A stretch of DNA of 7,276 nt from contig JAFIHQ010000005.1 in assembly GCA_017849315.1 (NCBI GenBank), forward strand, positions 1-7,276, written 5' to 3'. The notes below the pieces were generated by a model. It made no database searches. It was not told where the DNA came from and worked only from the letters and a program-made list of their open reading frames with translations. This stretch comes from Treponema sp. GTDB taxonomy: Bacteria > Spirochaetota > Spirochaetia > Treponematales > Rectinemataceae. Shown piece by piece: positions 5,774 to 7,276 of the stretch (its first letter is position 1; the number at the start of each line of letters is the position of its first letter). A program made the translations under genes and the position numbers.

Positions 5774-7276
5774 TCATAGCACGATGCCGCTATTCTGCAG
5801 CCTGTATAGATTCCAGTACAGGCCCTGTGCAGCAATGAGTTCGTCGTGTGTGCCGGTTTCAACAATTTTGCCATGTGCAAGCACGATGATTTTGTCCGCA
5901 TTGCGAATAGTGGACAAACGGTGCGCTATGACAATGCTCGTCCTGCCGGACAAAAGCCCTTCAATTCCTCTCTGAATGAGTTTTTCGGTCTCTGTGTCAA
6001 CGGAACTCGTTGCTTCATCAAGAATAATAATCGCCGGGTCATGAGCCAGAACGCGCGCGAAAGACAGAAGCTGTCGCTGGCCCTGGCTCAAGTTACTGCC
6101 ACCCTCGGAAAGTTCGGTATAGTACCCGTTGGGGAGCACTTCGATGAATTCGTTGGCGTGGACTGCTTCCGCTGCGAGTTTCATGCGTTCTTCGGTAACT
6201 TCGGTGCCCAGACGAATATTCTCCGCAATGGTCCCTGAAAAAAGAAACACGTCCTGCGGAACGGGCTGGATACTACGCCTGAGGCCAGCCAAAGGCAGAT
6301 CGCGGACATCGTTGCCATCGATACGGATTGATCCCTTTTGAATGTCCCAAAAACGGGTTACAAGGTTTGTAATCGTAGTCTTGCCTGCACCTGTATACCC
6401 AACAATGGCGACCATTTGCCCTGGTTCAACAGTAAAGGAGACATCCTTGAGTACCCATTCTTCTTCTTTGTAGGCGAACCAGACATTTTCAAACTGAATA
6501 TGGCCACGGACAAGGCTGGGCATGGGTATCTTGGGCGCATCGATTATCATTTCCTTGGCGTCGAGGAGCGTAAAGATGCGCTCCGCCCCGGCCATGGCGC
6601 TTTGCAAGTTGACATACTTCTCGGAGACATCCTTTATGGGAGAATAAACCATGCCAATAAGGTTGATAAAGGCTATGAGCGTGCCCAGAGAAATCGAATG
6701 CGACAAATAAAAGGAGGCTCCAACACCGAGCACTGCTATGGTGGTCATAGTAGAAAGAAGATCGACGATTGGCCTAAACGTTGCATAGACGTACATTTCA
6801 CCGAGGTTGGCCTGCTTAAGCTCTTCGTCGTAACGCTTGAATTCATCTTTGGAGGCGTCTTCCTTGCCAAACAGTTTTACGACTTCAATGCCGGAAAGGT
6901 GTTCCGAAATGTAAGAGTTCACCTTGCTTGTCATAAGCCGTTGCTTGCGATAGGCATCACGTGACTTTTTCCTGGAGATGTCAGACGTGATGAGCACAAA
7001 AGGCAGGCTGGCTGTCACTACAAGGGCAAGGCGGACGTCAAATACATAGAGAACGGCCAAAGAACCGATCATGATAGAACCGTCCTTTATGAGAGCCGAA
7101 AGGACCTCAGTAAAGAACTCGCTTATGGTTTCCACGTCGCTAGTCATGCGGGTGACGAGCCGGCCCACGGGCTGACGGGAAAGAAAGGCCATGGACCGCG
7201 TGAGCACGTGAGTAAAGAGCTGCATGCGCATGTCTTTCATGACTTTGACGCTTGCAAGGTTGCTGTAGTAGTTCAT
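5774..7276 (-). CDS. ABC exporter half-transporter (fused membrane and ATPase domains), N-terminus cut
   Basis: An inner-membrane ATP-driven exporter of the MsbA/MdlB/multidrug type; lipid, peptide or drug substrates are possible and not decidable here. 500 residues are visible. The Met at the window edge is probably internal, because it lies in the TM2/first coupling-helix region and about 90-110 residues are missing. Membrane segments lie near 60-98 and 168-212. The ATPase domain has Tyr269 (A-loop), Walker A GYTGAGKT (293-300), Gln341 (Q-loop, VPQDVFLFSGTI), signature NLSQGQ (395-400), Walker B IIILDE (416-421, catalytic Glu421), D-loop SSVD (424-427) and His452 (H-loop). All catalytic residues are intact, but the signature is LSQGQ rather than LSGGQ. 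This resembles one subunit of heterodimeric exporters such as TM287/288, so the partner half may be encoded just upstream, beyond the window. It is followed closely by the pseudouridine synthase gene. Confidence 0.95.
   Translation of the reverse strand: MNYYSNLASVKVMKDMRMQLFTHVLTRSMAFLSRQPVGRLVTRMTSDVETISEFFTEVLSALIKDGSIMIGSLAVLYVFDVRLALVVTASLPFVLITSDISRKKSRDAYRKQRLMTSKVNSYISEHLSGIEVVKLFGKEDASKDEFKRYDEELKQANLGEMYVYATFRPIVDLLSTMTTIAVLGVGASFYLSHSISLGTLIAFINLIGMVYSPIKDVSEKYVNLQSAMAGAERIFTLLDAKEMIIDAPKIPMPSLVRGHIQFENVWFAYKEEEWVLKDVSFTVEPGQMVAIVGYTGAGKTTITNLVTRFWDIQKGSIRIDGNDVRDLPLAGLRRSIQPVPQDVFLFSGTIAENIRLGTEVTEERMKLAAEAVHANEFIEVLPNGYYTELSEGGSNLSQGQRQLLSFARVLAHDPAIIILDEATSSVDTETEKLIQRGIEGLLSGRTSIVIAHRLSTIRNADKIIVLAHGKIVETGTHDELIAAQGLYWNLYRLQNSGIVL

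Noticed and set aside
5758..5901. An upstream extension of the pseudouridine synthase to ATG 5901
   Set aside because: It would overlap the C-terminus of the ABC exporter; the family fold starts after ATG 5757.
6338..6964. A 208-codon + frame inside the ABC exporter
   Set aside because: Antisense shadow with no motif; the exporter's ATPase motifs lie on the minus strand.

Overview
The window looks like chromosomal DNA from an anaerobic or microaerophilic bacterium of medium GC content. It has five protein-coding genes longer than 300 codons (two cut by the window edges) and one very short one. There is no sign of phage, transposon, CRISPR or conjugation genes. A long-form B12-dependent (class II) ribonucleotide reductase, an arginine deiminase and a clostridial-type ferredoxin fit an anaerobic life with arginine fermentation. 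The RluA-type protein resembles, from memory, versions found in Spirochaetota. I regard that phylum as possible but unproven, because no rRNA or other strong marker is present.

Layout from left to right. Positions 1-1380 (+) hold the C-terminal part of nrdJ. It converges, across 64 bases, on arcA (arginine deiminase, 2698-1445, -). A 245-base divergent intergenic region (2699-2943) separates arcA from a P-loop protein of the cyclic 2,3-diphosphoglycerate synthetase-like family (COG2403, 2944-4272, +). That region contains a good sigma70-type promoter for the P-loop gene and a TGCAAAA inverted repeat nearer arcA. A strong, nearly symmetrical terminator (4287-4324) follows the P-loop gene and can also end the opposing transcript.

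The minus strand then carries, read from the right edge inward, a half-size ABC exporter (5' end beyond the window), an RluA-type pseudouridine synthase 16 bases after it (one likely operon), and a separate 57-residue 2[4Fe-4S] ferredoxin (4577-4404). The ferredoxin has its own extended -10 promoter and a leader of about 145 bases with several possible stems. The last of these would pair with the ferredoxin Shine-Dalgarno sequence.

How the genes may work together. ArcA converts arginine to citrulline and ammonia. The divergent COG2403 protein could be linked to arginine or phosphate-energy metabolism, but that rests on position only. The ABC exporter and pseudouridine synthase look like a housekeeping pair joined by transcription. 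No clearly new multi-gene system is visible. The two items most worth a second look are the ferredoxin leader RNA and the arcA/COG2403 divergent pair.
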